A stretch of 64,000 nt of DNA from Mycobacterium sp. ITM-2016-00316 (GCF_002968335.2 NZ_CP134398.1:5580001-5644000); one strand, 5' to 3'; positions 47,188-57,173 are shown, numbered from the stretch's first letter. Translations and numbers: made by a program. The notes: generated by a model not told the origin, from the sequence alone.

Positions 47188-47886
47188 ATGCCCGCCACCA
47201 CCCCCGTCGTACCCCGCAATCCGGGTGATCCGATCCCGGACGTGCTGGACATGACGCTGGCACACCGTGCGATGTCGACCGACCTGCGCCGCCTGGCCGA
47301 ACTGGCCGGCGCCGTGCGCGACCGCGACCTGACATGCACCCCAGGCCGGAGCCGGGCCATCGCACGGTACGTGGAGTTGCTGTGCGATTCGATCCGTCAC
47401 CACCACGCCGCCGAGGACGTCATGCTGTGGCCGTTGATCCGCGCGAGCGTCGGTGACCACCTCGACCTCAGTGAGCTCACCGACGATCACCGGGAACTCG
47501 ATCTCCGGCTGGATCAATTGCAGGCCCGGGCCGCCGCCTTCCGGCTGTGGCGGGGCAGCCCGCAAATCGCCGGACTGGTGGCCGTCGCACTCACCGAACT
47601 CACCGCGCTGCTCGGCGAGCACATCCGAGATGAGGAGTCCTTGGTCTTACCGGCGATCACCGAACACGTCTCGGCAACCGACTGGGCCACCATGCAGACA
47701 GCGGCCCGGGCCGGGCGCCGGATGTCGTTCGACGACCCGCGCGAACATGCGGTGCTCAACCCGGACGAGCGCGCCGCCCGTGCCCGCGGCAGCGGGATCG
47801 GCCGGCGCGTACACCTGCTGGCACTCCGGCTATGGCATCGCAGGCTGGAACGGGCGGCCTTCGGTGGCACCCTCCTCAGTCGATGA
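47188..47886 (+). CDS. Hemerythrin-like HHE-domain protein
   Basis: The 232-residue protein has a four-helix hemerythrin-type di-iron site: His in MTLAHRAM (about residue 26), HHHAAEDVMLW (about 71-81), LTDDHREL (about 99) and LLGEHIRDEE (about 143-149). Mycobacterial relatives sense or buffer oxygen, NO or peroxide; the exact role is open. A strong ribosome site (GAGGAGG) precedes the ATG at 47188. Its 3' end overlaps the end of the convergent regulator gene by 11 bp. Confidence 0.85.
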   Translation: MPATTPVVPRNPGDPIPDVLDMTLAHRAMSTDLRRLAELAGAVRDRDLTCTPGRSRAIARYVELLCDSIRHHHAAEDVMLWPLIRASVGDHLDLSELTDDHRELDLRLDQLQARAAAFRLWRGSPQIAGLVAVALTELTALLGEHIRDEESLVLPAITEHVSATDWATMQTAARAGRRMSFDDPREHAVLNPDERAARARGSGIGRRVHLLALRLWHRRLERAAFGGTLLSR

Positions 47887-50800
47887 AGCGACGAGCTTCG
47901 CCGGCGAGCCGTACCTGCAGGGCCGCAGCCACCGCGCGGCGGTGGCGGGCCTCATCGGGCCGGCCGAGCGCCTCGGCCGCGACCGCGAGCGCCTCATCGA
48001 CCGGGCCGACCATCAAGCCGTCCACTCCCAGCCCGGCGATCCGCCCCGAATACGGAGCAAGATCCGTCGCCCTGGCACTGGCCTCCTCGAGGTCACCGAG
48101 CGCCGCAGCGGCATGGACGCGGAGCACCGTGAACGGCAGCCAGAAGTACGCCCGCTCGATGGGCGCGCGGTTCTGCCACAGCTCTCGGGCTTCGGCCTCG
48201 CGGCCGCGCGCCATGAGGGCCAGCACCGTGGCGTCCAACGCGGCAACCGACACCTCCTGGTAGAAGAACATCAGCTCATCGGCCAGCGTGCCCAGATCTC
48301 CCAGGCAGAACTCGCCTGTCACCCGGCCCACCATGGCCAGCTTCGCCCCGTTGGCCGCGCCGTTTTCGACCATGCGCACCGCCAGATCGGTGTAGGCACT
48401 CACGGCCTCGTCCAGGTTCCCGGTCAGCAGGTGCATCCTGGCTTCGAACAGCCCCAGCACCCCGAGCAGATGCACGAGTTGGCCGGTGGCTGCCCGAGAC
48501 ACCGCCAGGTCGACATGCCGTTTCGCGGCCGCCAGATCGTTACGATGCCCGGCGGCCAGTGACAGCAGCCAGTGCGCCACCGCCTGGTAGTCGGCTTGCT
48601 CGGTGACTTCCGCGGTCTGCAGCAGTTCGGCTGCGATCGATTCGCGCTCGGCGTCGAGATCGGGCCCGAGCGAGCAGTACGCGCGCACATTCAGCGCCGT
48701 GCACAGCAGACGGCCTGCCGATTCCGGTTGTTCGGCGTAGGCCCCTCGCGCCAGCTCAAGAAGTTCGGTGCTGACGGCCAATGCGGCGTCCGGGTCGGCG
48801 CCCTCGATCTCGACATACAAGGCCTTGAGCAGCTTGATCCGCTCGGTCCGGGTCACCGGACCGTCCAGCGCCCGCCGAAGCTGCCCGATCATCTGGGCAT
48901 CGGATCCGTCGTACTCGCGATCCCGCCACACCAGCGGGGTGTCCCATGCGGTGAGCACCCGGACCGTCAGGTCGTCGCGGGACCGGCCCGACAGCAACTG
49001 CAGCGCTTCCTTCAATTCGGTGCGCGCGGCAACGGAGTCACCCGACCGGGCGAGGGCGCCGATCAAGCCACAGCGCACCTCGATCTCGTGCTCGAGGGCA
49101 AGTGGGTCCGGGGTGAGTCTGCGACCGGCCAGTTCGAGCATCTGCACCGCGGCACGCCATTGTCTGGCCGCTTCCACGTGGGCACCCACCGACTCCGCCT
49201 CCCGCGCCGCGGCCTTGGCGAAACCCGCAGCGACCAAAGATGTCTCGGCGGTTGCGGACGCGACGGCGTGATGGGCCAGTTCGGCAGGGTCGGCGGATCG
49301 CCCGGGACGCCGGAGCAACTCCAGCGCCGCCGCGTGCAACCGGGAACGGCGCAGTTTGGAGGTGTCCTCGTAGAGCGTGTCGCGGACCAGCGCATGCCCG
49401 AAGCGCAGGGTGCCGGGTTCCGGCTCGTCGAGCAGGCCGAGCAGGACCGCCGGCTCCAGCGCGTCCAGCAGGTGGTCGGGGTCGTTGTGACCCAGGGCGG
49501 CGAGCAGATCGACGTCGATGTCCCGGCCGAGCACAGCGGCCTGCCGCAGCGCGGTCAAGGTCGGGCCCGGCAACCGGGCCAACCGGCGGCGCAGCACATC
49601 GCGCACCCCGACCGGCACCGACGCGAACACGGCCTCCGTGCCCTCGGCCGCCATCAGCCGGGCCAGCTCGCGCACGAAAAGCGGGTTGCCCGGTACGTTC
49701 GCGCAGCAGCCGCAGTGCCTCGCCGCTGGTGGCAGCCAAGCCGCAGTCCGCGGCCAGGGCGGCAGTGGCGGCGGCATCCAGACCGCCCAGCGTCAGATGT
49801 GCGGCGGTATGCACGGTCAGCGCCGCCCGGGCCGCTTCCAACTCACCGCCATCCTCGGAGGGCCGGTAGGTCGCGATGACCATCACCTGGCGGTCCTGCA
49901 GCCGATCTGCCACCAGTCGTAACAGCTCCAGGGTCAGGCCGTCGGTGCGGTGCAGGTCGTCGAGCACGACCGCGAGCGGCCGGCGATCGGCGGCGGACCG
50001 CAGGACATCGGCGACCGCCTGACCCAGCCAGAACGTGCCTGGCTCTGCCGCCACGCCGTCGTGCAACAACGGCCCCAGGGCTGCCCGCTGCGACTCGGTG
50101 CTCGCAGGGTCGATCAGGTCGCGCAGCACCTCGGTCCACGCCCACCCCGGCGGCGCGCCGTTCACCTCGGGGCTACGGCCGTGCACGGTGCGCCAGCCTG
50201 CGGACCGCAATCTGCTCGCCGCGGTATCGGCCAGCGTCGTTTTGCCCGAACCCGCTTCGCCGCCGATCCACAGCACGGCACTGCTCCCGGCGGTGACGGC
50301 CTGCGCGACACTCTCGATCGTCGCGAGCTCCTCGGTTCGGCCGTGGGCCGCACGATCATCCGGACGCGGCGCGTGCACCGTCAGCGGCGGCGGAGCCGGC
50401 CGCGACGGATCCTCCAGGTGCTCGGCCTGCCGCAGGATGTCGTGCTCCAGCTCGCGGAGCATCCGCCCAGGCTCAAGACCCAACTCGTCGGCGAGGTGCC
50501 TGCGGGTCCGTCGCAACACCTGCAGGGCGGCGTCCTGCCGCCCCGTCCGGTACAGGGCCGTCGCGAGCGTTGCCGACGCGCCCTCGCGCCCGGGGTGCAT
50601 GCGCACGTGCTGCTCCAGGGTTGCGATGGCCAGTCCGTGCCTACCCAGTTCCACCTGCGACGAGGCCTGGCCTTCGACCGCCGTCAGGCGCATCTCGGTC
50701 AAGCGGGCCACCTCCGGTAGCACCCACAACGCATCGCCGACGCCGGCGAACGGTTCCCCCGACCAGTCGGCCAGCGCTTCGTCCAAGAGTTGCAGTCGTC

Positions 50801-51182
50801 GCTGCGAATCCGATTCCTGGTACGCCGCGGCGATTTTCGCCTCGACCCGCCAGGCGTCGACCGCGTCGTCGGGCAGCCGTAATGCATAGCCCGGCGCGGC
50901 GCTGACCAAGATGCGCGCAGGTGTCCTCGGTGCCCGCCCCGGCTCAAGCGCACGCCGCAGATGCGACACATACACCTGTAAGGCCGATAACGCCTTCGGC
51001 GGCGGCTCGCTTTCCCACAGATCGTCGATGAGCCGGTCGACGGAGACGGTGAAGCCGTGCGCCACCACCAACCTGGCCAGCAGCGCACGCTGCAGCCGCG
51101 CCCCCAGATCCGCCGGTTCGTCACCGGTCCATGCCCGCACCGGTCCGAGGACCGCCACCGTTACGGGGCTCTCCAGAATCAT
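47876..51182 (-). CDS. SARP/AfsR-type regulator with BTAD and AAA ATPase domains, one frameshift
   Basis: The corrected product of about 1100 residues has an OmpR-type winged helix at residues 8-100 (LLARLVVAHGFTVSVDRLI, LQVYVSHLRRALEPG), a bacterial transcriptional activation domain to about 250, and an AAA ATPase with Walker A GEAGSGKTTLA near residue 308 and Walker B-like LAVVLDDLHRTDG, followed by a long helical repeat region (TPR-like). The frame breaks near 49695: RERTG continues as NPLFVRELARL only if one base is removed from, or two added to, the GGG run. The regulated genes are unknown. The ATG at 51182 is 18 bp after serS, so the two may be cotranscribed. Confidence 0.82.
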
Positions 51183-51199
51183 CCCGGTGTGCGCTGCGG

Positions 51200-52458
51200 T
51201 TACCTGCTGGGCTCCAGCACCGCGGTGCCCACGTAGGGCACCAGAGCGGCGGGCACCCGCACGCTGCCATCTGGCTGCTGATGGTTCTCCAGGATGGCCA
51301 CCAGCCAACGGGTGGTCGCCAGGGTGCCGTTCAGGGTCGCCGCGGTCTGCGGCTTGCCGTTCTCGTCGCGGTAGCGGGTGGACAGCCGACGCGCCTGGAA
51401 CGTCGAACAATTCGACGTCGACGTCAGCTCCCGGTAGGTGCCCTGGGTCGGCACCCATGCCTCGCAGTCGTACTTGCGTGCGGCCGAGGAGCCCAGATCG
51501 CCTGCGGCGACGTCGATCACTCGGTAGGGCACCTCGATGGCCGCCAGCATCTCGCGCTGCCAGCCGAGCAGGCGCTGGTGCTCGGCTTCGGCGTCCTCGG
51601 GTTTGCAGTAGACGAAGGCCTCGACCTTGTCGAACTGGTGTACCCGGATGATGCCGCGGGTGTCCTTGCCGTAGCTGCCTGCCTCGCGGCGGAAGCACGA
51701 CGACCAACCCGCGTAGCGCAATGGTCCCGCGCTCAGGTCGAGGATCTCATCGCTGTGATAACCGGCCAGCGGAACCTCCGAGGTGCCGACCAGGTAAAGA
51801 TCGTCGGCCTCCAGCCGGTAGATCTCGTCGGCGTGGGCGCCCAGGAATCCGGTGCCCGCCATCACTTCCGGCCGCACCAGCACCGGCGGGATCATCAGCG
51901 TGAAACCGTTGGCCGTGGCCAACCGGACGGCCAGTTGCAACAGGCCCAGCTGCAGCAGTGCGCCCTGGCCGGTCAGGAAGTAGAACCGCGATCCCGACAC
52001 CTTGGCGCCGCGTTCCATATCCATCAGGCCGAGGGCCTCACCGAGTTCCAGGTGGTCGCGCGGATTCTCGATCGCCGGCGGTTCACCCACGGTGTCCAGC
52101 AGCGCGAAGTCGTCCTCGCCGCCGGCAGGCACGCCGTCGACGATGACGTTGGAGACCGCCATGTGCGCCGCGATGAACGCGGACTCCGCGTCGGCCTGTT
52201 GCGCCTCGGCCGCCTTGACCTCGTCGGCGAGTTCCTTGGCGCGGGCCAGCAGCGCCGGGCGCTCGTCGGGGAAGCCTTACCGACCAACTTGCTGGCGGCC
52301 TTCTGATCGGCGCGCAGGGTGTCGGCGGTGGAGATGGCCGACCGGCGCGCGGTATCGGCGGCCAGCAGGGCGTCCACCCGGGCCGGATCCTCGCCGCGGG
52401 CGCGTTGTGAGGCGCGTACCCGATCGGGCTCTTCGCGTAGCAGCTTGAGGTCGATCAC
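51200..52458 (-). CDS. serS: SerS, seryl-tRNA synthetase, one frameshift
   Basis: This class II aminoacyl-tRNA synthetase charges tRNA-Ser and tRNA-Sec. The corrected length is about 420 residues, as usual. The coiled-coil tRNA-binding arm begins at [19 protein letters not shown]. Class II motifs include motif 2 [22 protein letters not shown] and motif 3 in the C-terminal part, plus [13 protein letters not shown]. The frame breaks near 52270: after SKLVGKAS one C is missing from the CCCC run, and restoring it continues as [14 protein letters not shown]. serS is a single essential gene, so a sequence error is likely. The GTG at 52458 gives [11 protein letters not shown]. Confidence 0.93.
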
Positions 52459-52533
52459 GGCGGTAACCCTACTTGCGCGCCGCCCGGTCACGGCCCGCGG
52501 GCCACAACCACATAACATTACAAGCGCATCACT

Positions 52534-52561
52534 TGTCACACATCGTGACACGCCTGTCACA
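52534..52561. promoter_or_regulatory. GTCACA/GTGACA dyads before the Rv3835 ortholog
   Basis: TGTCAC (52534-52539) and GTGACA (52545-52550) form a perfect 6-5-6 inverted repeat; GTGAC (52545-52549) and GTCAC (52556-52560) form a second one with a 6-base spacer. GTCACA thus occurs twice in the same direction, 21 bp apart. The cluster ends 11 bp before the start codon, next to the ribosome site GGGAGG. Spacing does not fit the CRP consensus well; repeated GTCACA recalls reported MtrA sites. Binding protein unknown. Confidence 0.45.
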
Positions 52562-52571
52562 ATGGGAGGCG

Positions 52572-53999
52572 ATGTTGGACGCACCCGATAGCCAGGAACC
52601 GTTTCTGCAGGAGGCCCAGGCCTCGCAGAAGCCGGTGCCCCGATGGCGCACGGCGCTGTCCCTGAGCAGCCCGCTCAGCCCGACCCGCCGGGCCCTGCTC
52701 CTCACGGCACTGGGCGGACTGATGATCGCCGGCGTCATCACGGTGCTGCCCGATTCCGCCGCCGGCGGCCGGCTGGCCGGGCTGAACTCCGGTACCGGCG
52801 CACTGGGAGTGCGCACGAACAGCACCTTCGACAATGCCAAGGGCGGCGACTGCCTGAACTGGCCGGAACGCACACCCGATGCCGCACAGATCGTGGACTG
52901 CACCACCGAGCACCGTTTCGAGGTCGCCGAATCCATCGACATGCGGACTTTCCCGGGCACCGAGTACGGCCCGGACGCCGCACCCCCGTCACCGGCCCGC
53001 ATCCAGCAGATCAGCCAGGAGCAGTGCCAGAGCGCGGTGCAGCGTTACCTCGGTGACCGGTACGACCCCAACGGGCGCTTCAGCGTCAGCCTGCTCTGGT
53101 CGGGCGAGAAGACCTGGCGCCAGGCCGGTGAACGACGGATGCTGTGCGGTCTGCAGTTGCCCGGCGCCAACAACCAGCAGCAGGCGTTCCAGGGCAAGGT
53201 CGCCGATATCGATCAGTCCAAGGTCTGGCCGGCGGGTACCTGCCTGGGCATCGACCCTGCCACCAACCAGCCCACCGACATCCCGGTGGACTGCGCGGGG
53301 CCGCACTCGCTGGAGGTGACCGGCGCGGTCAACCTCGCCGAGAAGTTCCCCGAAGGTCTGCCGCCGGAGGCCGACCAGGACACTTTCGTCAAGGACAACT
53401 GTTCGCGGGTCACCGACGCCTATCTCGCGCCGCTGGAACTTCGCATCACCACGTTGACGCTGGTGTACAGCACCATCGCGTTGCCGAGCTGGTCCGCGGG
53501 CAGCCATCAGGTGTCCTGCAGCATCGGCGCCACCCTCGGCAACGGCGGCTGGTCGACACTGCTCAACAGCGCCAAGGGCCCGCTGATGATCAACGGCCGT
53601 CCCCCGGTCCCGCCGCCGGACATCCCGGACGAGCGCCTGAACATCCCGGCCATCCCGTTGCCGCCGATCGACACCTCGTCGCAGATCACCTATGACGAGT
53701 CCTACGGCAGCGGAAGCGGAAGCGGTAGCGGAAGCAGTAGCAGCAGCCAGCAGACCGATTCCAACGAGCACCTGCCCGGACAAACCAGCCAGACCACCGA
53801 GCAGGCACCGGCGACCGAGACCCCGACCGGGGGCAATACCTTCCTCAACGGTCCGCCGCTCCCGCCGCCGCCGCCCGCAGCCGGTCCCCCGATGGAAGGC
53901 CTGCCGCCGGGCGCCCCGCCGCCCGCGCCCGGGGCCCCACCGCCCGCTCCGCCGCCCGGGCCCGCACCGGTCGAGCCCGTTCCGCCGCCGCTCCCGTAA
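52572..53999 (+). CDS. Rv3835-like membrane protein with Ser/Gly and Pro-rich C-terminus
   Basis: The 475-residue protein has a cytoplasmic head of about 45 residues, a single membrane segment ([19 protein letters not shown], about 48-66) and an extracellular domain with paired Cys-containing repeats ([40 protein letters not shown]), a pattern seen in septum-formation-type domains. The tail has a Gly-Ser tract (about 385-395) and a Pro-rich end. It is the ortholog of Rv3835 by place after serS. The ATG at 52572 follows the ribosome site GGGAGG; longer frames upstream do not look coding. Confidence 0.85.
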   Translation: MLDAPDSQEPFLQEAQASQKPVPRWRTALSLSSPLSPTRRALLLTALGGLMIAGVITVLPDSAAGGRLAGLNSGTGALGVRTNSTFDNAKGGDCLNWPERTPDAAQIVDCTTEHRFEVAESIDMRTFPGTEYGPDAAPPSPARIQQISQEQCQSAVQRYLGDRYDPNGRFSVSLLWSGEKTWRQAGERRMLCGLQLPGANNQQQAFQGKVADIDQSKVWPAGTCLGIDPATNQPTDIPVDCAGPHSLEVTGAVNLAEKFPEGLPPEADQDTFVKDNCSRVTDAYLAPLELRITTLTLVYSTIALPSWSAGSHQVSCSIGATLGNGGWSTLLNSAKGPLMINGRPPVPPPDIPDERLNIPAIPLPPIDTSSQITYDESYGSGSGSGSGSSSSSQQTDSNEHLPGQTSQTTEQAPATETPTGGNTFLNGPPLPPPPPAAGPPMEGLPPGAPPPAPGAPPPAPPPGPAPVEPVPPPLP

Positions 54000-54003
54000 C
54001 GGC

Positions 54004-54354
54004 GTGCCGGTCTCGATGAGCCCGCAGCGGTTCGAGGAACTGGTCTCCGATGCGCTCGATCTGATCCCGTCCGAACTCGCCGCGGCGGCCAACAACGTGG
54101 TCTTCCTGGTCGAGGCGAGCCATCCCGACGAGCCCGACCTGCTCGGGCTCTACGAGGGCATCGCGCTGACCGAGCGCGACTCGACCTATGCCGGTGCGCT
54201 GCCCGATGCCATCACCATCTACCGGGACGCGCTGCTGGACATGTGTGAGACCGAGGACGAGGTGGTCGACGAGGTGGCCATCACGGTGGTGCATGAGCTC
54301 GCCCACCACTTCGGCATCGATGACGAGCGCCTGCACGAACTGGGCTGGGCGTAA
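54004..54354 (+). CDS. Small zincin-like metallopeptidase family protein
   Basis: The 116-residue protein, ortholog of Rv3836, carries a zincin motif VVHELAHHFGIDDERLHELGW (HExxHxxGxxD) near residue 97 and the conserved PDAITIYRDALLD. Proteins of this family bind zinc, but a peptidase activity has not been established to my knowledge. The GTG at 54004 (MPVSMSPQRFEEL) fits the M. tuberculosis N-terminus that I recall; the ATG at 54016 is an alternative. It lies 4 bp after the upstream membrane protein gene, so the two are an operon. Confidence 0.87.
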   Translation: MPVSMSPQRFEELVSDALDLIPSELAAAANNVVFLVEASHPDEPDLLGLYEGIALTERDSTYAGALPDAITIYRDALLDMCETEDEVVDEVAITVVHELAHHFGIDDERLHELGWA

Positions 54355-54356
54355 CC

Positions 54357-54407
54357 GGGGCGAGCGAAGCGACGGGGGATCAACCCGGGGCGAGCGAAGC
54401 GAGGGGG
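54357..54407. repeat. Two dispersed GGGCGAGCGAAGCGACGGG repeats, 30 bp apart
   Basis: Copies at 54357-54377 and 54387-54407 follow directly after the stop of the zincin gene. The second differs at one base (GAAGCGAGGGG). The period is 30 bp here, compared with 33 bp in the array at 26.9 kb. Confidence 0.7.
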
Positions 54408-54488
54408 GATGGAGCCCAGGGCGACAGCACATCGATTAAGCCGGGTCGGAACCGGAACCTGTCGGTGCGCGGTGCCAGAATCGACTCC

Positions 54489-54719
54489 ATGAGCGCGACA
54501 TGTCGGGAATGCGGTGCCGATATCGAGCACGACCACTGCCACGGCACCGTCATCGTGCACATCGGACAACGTCCGGAGTGCACCGAAGCCGATTGCAGCA
54601 CACCCGAGGCCGTCCACGACTACTCCATCGACTGCCATGCCGTGGGGTGTGGGTGCGCGCTGGATCAGCCCATGGGGCCCGCGGTGTCGGGCGTTTCCTT
54701 CTCTTCGGCGTCGGGATAG
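54489..54719 (+). CDS. Small Cys/His-rich protein, putative zinc binder
   Basis: This 76-residue open frame begins at ATG 54489 and encodes CRECGADIEHDHCHG, then CTEADCS, DCHAVGCGC. The nine Cys and several His suggest a zinc ribbon or similar knuckle. The last 18 residues overlap the 3' end of the opposite-strand phosphoglycerate mutase-type gene by 55 bp. I recall similar short Cys-rich sequences at this spot in other mycobacteria, but not a name. Function is unknown. Confidence 0.6.
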   Translation: MSATCRECGADIEHDHCHGTVIVHIGQRPECTEADCSTPEAVHDYSIDCHAVGCGCALDQPMGPAVSGVSFSSASG

Positions 54720-55342
54720 AACGGTGGGGTCAGCGCACCCCACCGCACGCAACTCCACCGGCCATCGGTGATCGGGCTGAGCACCACGGGGTCGGTGTTG
54801 TTCAGGTGATGGTCCAGGGCGAAGGCGCTGTCCACCCCCGCCAGTACGGATGCCACCAGGCGGATCGCGGCGCCGTGGCTGACCACCACGATGTCCCCGT
54901 GCCGGCGCCGGTCGTCGAGATGGCGCAGACGTAGTTCCGTCAGCACCGGCACCATCCGGTCCAGGACCTGCTGCCCGGTCTCGCCGCCGGGAGCCGCGGC
55001 GTCGAGATCGCCGCGATGCCAGCTGCGGTACACCGCCTCGAAGGCATCGATCGCGGCATCGTCGTTGCGGTTCTCCAGATCGCCGACCTGCACCTCGTGG
55101 ATGCCGTCGTATTCGTGGGCCGCCATGTCGAGATGCCCGGCGATCCCGGCCGCGGTCTCACGTGCTCTGGTGGCCACCGAGTGCGCCACCATCGCGATCG
55201 GGTTGGTCCAATCGCGGGCGAAGGTGCGCGCCTGCTGATGGCCGAGGTCGGTCAGCGCGGCACCCGGGGGCAATGTGTCGAGACGCCGCTCGACGTTGCC
55301 GTAGGACTGTCCGTGCCGAACCAGCACCAGCCGCCCCGTCAT
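54665..55342 (-). CDS. Histidine-phosphatase (phosphoglycerate mutase-like) protein
   Basis: The 225-residue protein has the RHG motif LVRHGQSYGN (residues 6-15) with the catalytic His, RARETAAGIAGHLD, the acid region, and VVSHGAAIRL with the second His. Such proteins are mostly phosphatases rather than mutases. It is the Rv3837c ortholog. The ATG at 55342 overlaps the pheA stop (ATGA), so it is translated with pheA. A glycolytic role is unlikely. Confidence 0.87.
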   Translation of the reverse strand: MTGRLVLVRHGQSYGNVERRLDTLPPGAALTDLGHQQARTFARDWTNPIAMVAHSVATRARETAAGIAGHLDMAAHEYDGIHEVQVGDLENRNDDAAIDAFEAVYRSWHRGDLDAAAPGGETGQQVLDRMVPVLTELRLRHLDDRRRHGDIVVVSHGAAIRLVASVLAGVDSAFALDHHLNNTDPVVLSPITDGRWSCVRWGALTPPFYPDAEEKETPDTAGPMG

Positions 55343-56268
55343 GCCGATCCTCCTGTCCGTGTTGCCTGCAACCAGCCTGCCGCCTCGTCGACACCCGGCG
55401 GCGGTGCCCCGGCCGCGGCGCCGGTCGGCCACGAACCCAGGTACCGCACGTCGGCGCAGCGCCGGTGCAGCGCCTTGAGCGCCTCGCCGACGGCCTCGTC
55501 GGCGATATGGCCGACACAGTCCAGAAAAAACTTGTAGGTGCCCAATTCTGTTCGGGTGGGCCGGGATTCGATGCGGGTCAGATCGATGCCCCGAATCGAC
55601 AGTTCGGTCATGGCCGACACCAGTGCACCGGGAACATTGTCCAGGCGCAGCACCACCGAGGTGCGATCGGCACCGGTACGCGCCGGCGGCGGCCCCGGCG
55701 GGCCGACCAGCACGAAGCGGGTGCGCGCGCTGGCCTCGTCGACGATATCGGCGGCCAGCACCGCCAGTCGGTAGCGCTGCGCGGCCAGCGCGGTGCTGAC
55801 CCCGGCATCGGCGCCACCGCCCGCGACGTCCTGGGCGGCGGCGGCATTGGAGTAGGCCGGCACGATGCGGGCGTTCGGGAGTTCGGCGGCCAGCCACTTG
55901 CGGACCTGAGCGGCGGCGACCGGGAACGCGGCCACCGTCTCGATATCGGCGGCAGCCACCCCGGCCCGGGTCACGATGGTGAATGCCACATCGAGGGTGT
56001 GCTCGGCGTAGATCTGCAGTGCGGAACCGTCGGCCAGGCCGTCGAGGGTGGGGATGACCGAGCCGTCGATCGAATTCTCGATGGGCACGCACGCGTAGTC
56101 GGTGTCGCCGGTCCGGATCGCTTCCAGGGCGCCGCCCGCACTGTCGTAGGGCAGCGGGACGACCTCGGCGGACGCGTTGTCCGGGGGCACCATTCCGCCC
56201 GCCACCATCTGCAGCAATGCCGCCTCGGTGAAGGTTCCCTCGGGCCCGAGGTAGGCGATACGTGGCAC
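55339..56268 (-). CDS. pheA: PheA, prephenate dehydratase
   Basis: PheA converts prephenate to phenylpyruvate in phenylalanine synthesis. The 309-residue protein (321 in M. tuberculosis) opens with IAYLGPEGTFTEAAL, has YACVPIENSIDGSV, and the catalytic TRF motif in SARTRFVLVG. The C-terminal ACT domain (PGALVSAMTELSIRGIDL, ESRP) should bind phenylalanine for feedback control. It is a monofunctional dehydratase, with no chorismate mutase domain. The GTG at 56268 is used. Confidence 0.93.
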   Translation of the reverse strand: MPRIAYLGPEGTFTEAALLQMVAGGMVPPDNASAEVVPLPYDSAGGALEAIRTGDTDYACVPIENSIDGSVIPTLDGLADGSALQIYAEHTLDVAFTIVTRAGVAAADIETVAAFPVAAAQVRKWLAAELPNARIVPAYSNAAAAQDVAGGGADAGVSTALAAQRYRLAVLAADIVDEASARTRFVLVGPPGPPPARTGADRTSVVLRLDNVPGALVSAMTELSIRGIDLTRIESRPTRTELGTYKFFLDCVGHIADEAVGEALKALHRRCADVRYLGSWPTGAAAGAPPPGVDEAAGWLQATRTGGSA

Positions 56269-56343
56269 GCCCTCAACCCTAATGGCTCGGCGCCCGGCCC
56301 TCCGGCACGCGGGGAAACCTTGCGCATCCAGCCGGATCTGTAG

Positions 56344-56362
56344 TTAAGTAAGGCTTACCTCA
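56344..56362 (+). promoter_or_regulatory. Putative IdeR iron box upstream of the DUF2470 gene
   Basis: TTAAGTAAGGCTTACCTCA matches the IdeR consensus TTAGGTTAGGCTAACCTAA at 15 of 19 positions. It ends 19 bp before the ATG at 56382, just upstream of the ribosome site GGAAGGTG. In M. tuberculosis Rv3839 is reported to be repressed by IdeR with iron, which agrees with this placement. Confidence 0.75.
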
Positions 56363-56381
56363 CTAACTGGAAGGTGATCAG

Positions 56382-57173
56382 ATGTCTGTGACGGCACCGA
56401 CGACAGCCGAGCGGATCCGCAGCGCGTGCGCCCGCGCCGGCGGCGCGATGCTGGCGGTGGAGGGCCTCGAGCCAGCCGCCACGCCAGTCCACCATCTGCT
56501 CGATGACGGCTCGTTCGCCATCACCGTGCCCGCCGACGGACTGCTGGCAGGCATGGTGGTCTCGGCCGGCTCGGCGGGCATCCAGGCCGTGCTGGAGATG
56601 ACCGACTACGCGCCGCTGCCGTTGCGCGAACCGGTGCGCTCGCTGGTGTGGATCCAGGGCCGGATGTTCCTGGTACCCGACGGCGAAGTGCCCGGGATGC
56701 TCGACCTGGTCGCCGCCGAGAACCCCAATCCGGCGCTGCTACAGGTGAATACCGGCAGCGCCCAGGCATCCCGAGGGGACACCCCATACGCGCTGGCTCG
56801 CCTGGAGATCGAATCCGTGGTGGTCGCCGATTCCACCGGCGCCGAGTCCGTCGGTCTGGGTGCGCTGCTGGCCGCCCGGCCCGATCCGTTCTGCGAGCTG
56901 GAGTCGTGCTGGTTGCGTCACCTGGAGTCCGCGCACCGCGAAGTGGTGGAGCGGCTGGCCACCCGGCTACCCCAGACCCTGCGCGGTGGCCGGGTCCGAC
57001 CGCTCGGCCTGGACCGCTACGGCGTGCAACTGCGGGTAGAGGACGAGTCCGGCGACCACGACGTCCGACTACCCTTCGCCAAACCGGTCGACGACGTCAC
57101 CGGCCTCAGCCAGGCCATCCGGGTCCTGATGGGCTGCCCGTTTCTCAACGGGTTGCGCGCGCGGCGCATCTGA
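56382..57173 (+). CDS. DUF2470-domain protein, IdeR-linked (Rv3839 ortholog)
   Basis: The 263-residue protein has a C-terminal DUF2470-type domain with RHLESAHREVVERLA near residue 186 and VRPLGLDRYGVQLRV, as found in haem-binding or haem-degrading protein tails. The N-terminal half has no named motif. It is the Rv3839 ortholog, an iron-repressed gene of unknown function. The ATG at 56382 has a clear ribosome site and an IdeR box just upstream. The CPBP gene follows 22 bp downstream. Confidence 0.82.
   Translation: MSVTAPTTAERIRSACARAGGAMLAVEGLEPAATPVHHLLDDGSFAITVPADGLLAGMVVSAGSAGIQAVLEMTDYAPLPLREPVRSLVWIQGRMFLVPDGEVPGMLDLVAAENPNPALLQVNTGSAQASRGDTPYALARLEIESVVVADSTGAESVGLGALLAARPDPFCELESCWLRHLESAHREVVERLATRLPQTLRGGRVRPLGLDRYGVQLRVEDESGDHDVRLPFAKPVDDVTGLSQAIRVLMGCPFLNGLRARRI

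Noticed and set aside
49038..49690. Continuation of the regulator in its first frame to 49038
   Set aside because: Beyond about 49695 the translation becomes Arg/Ala/Pro-rich with no domain, while the other frame carries the expected ATPase sequence.
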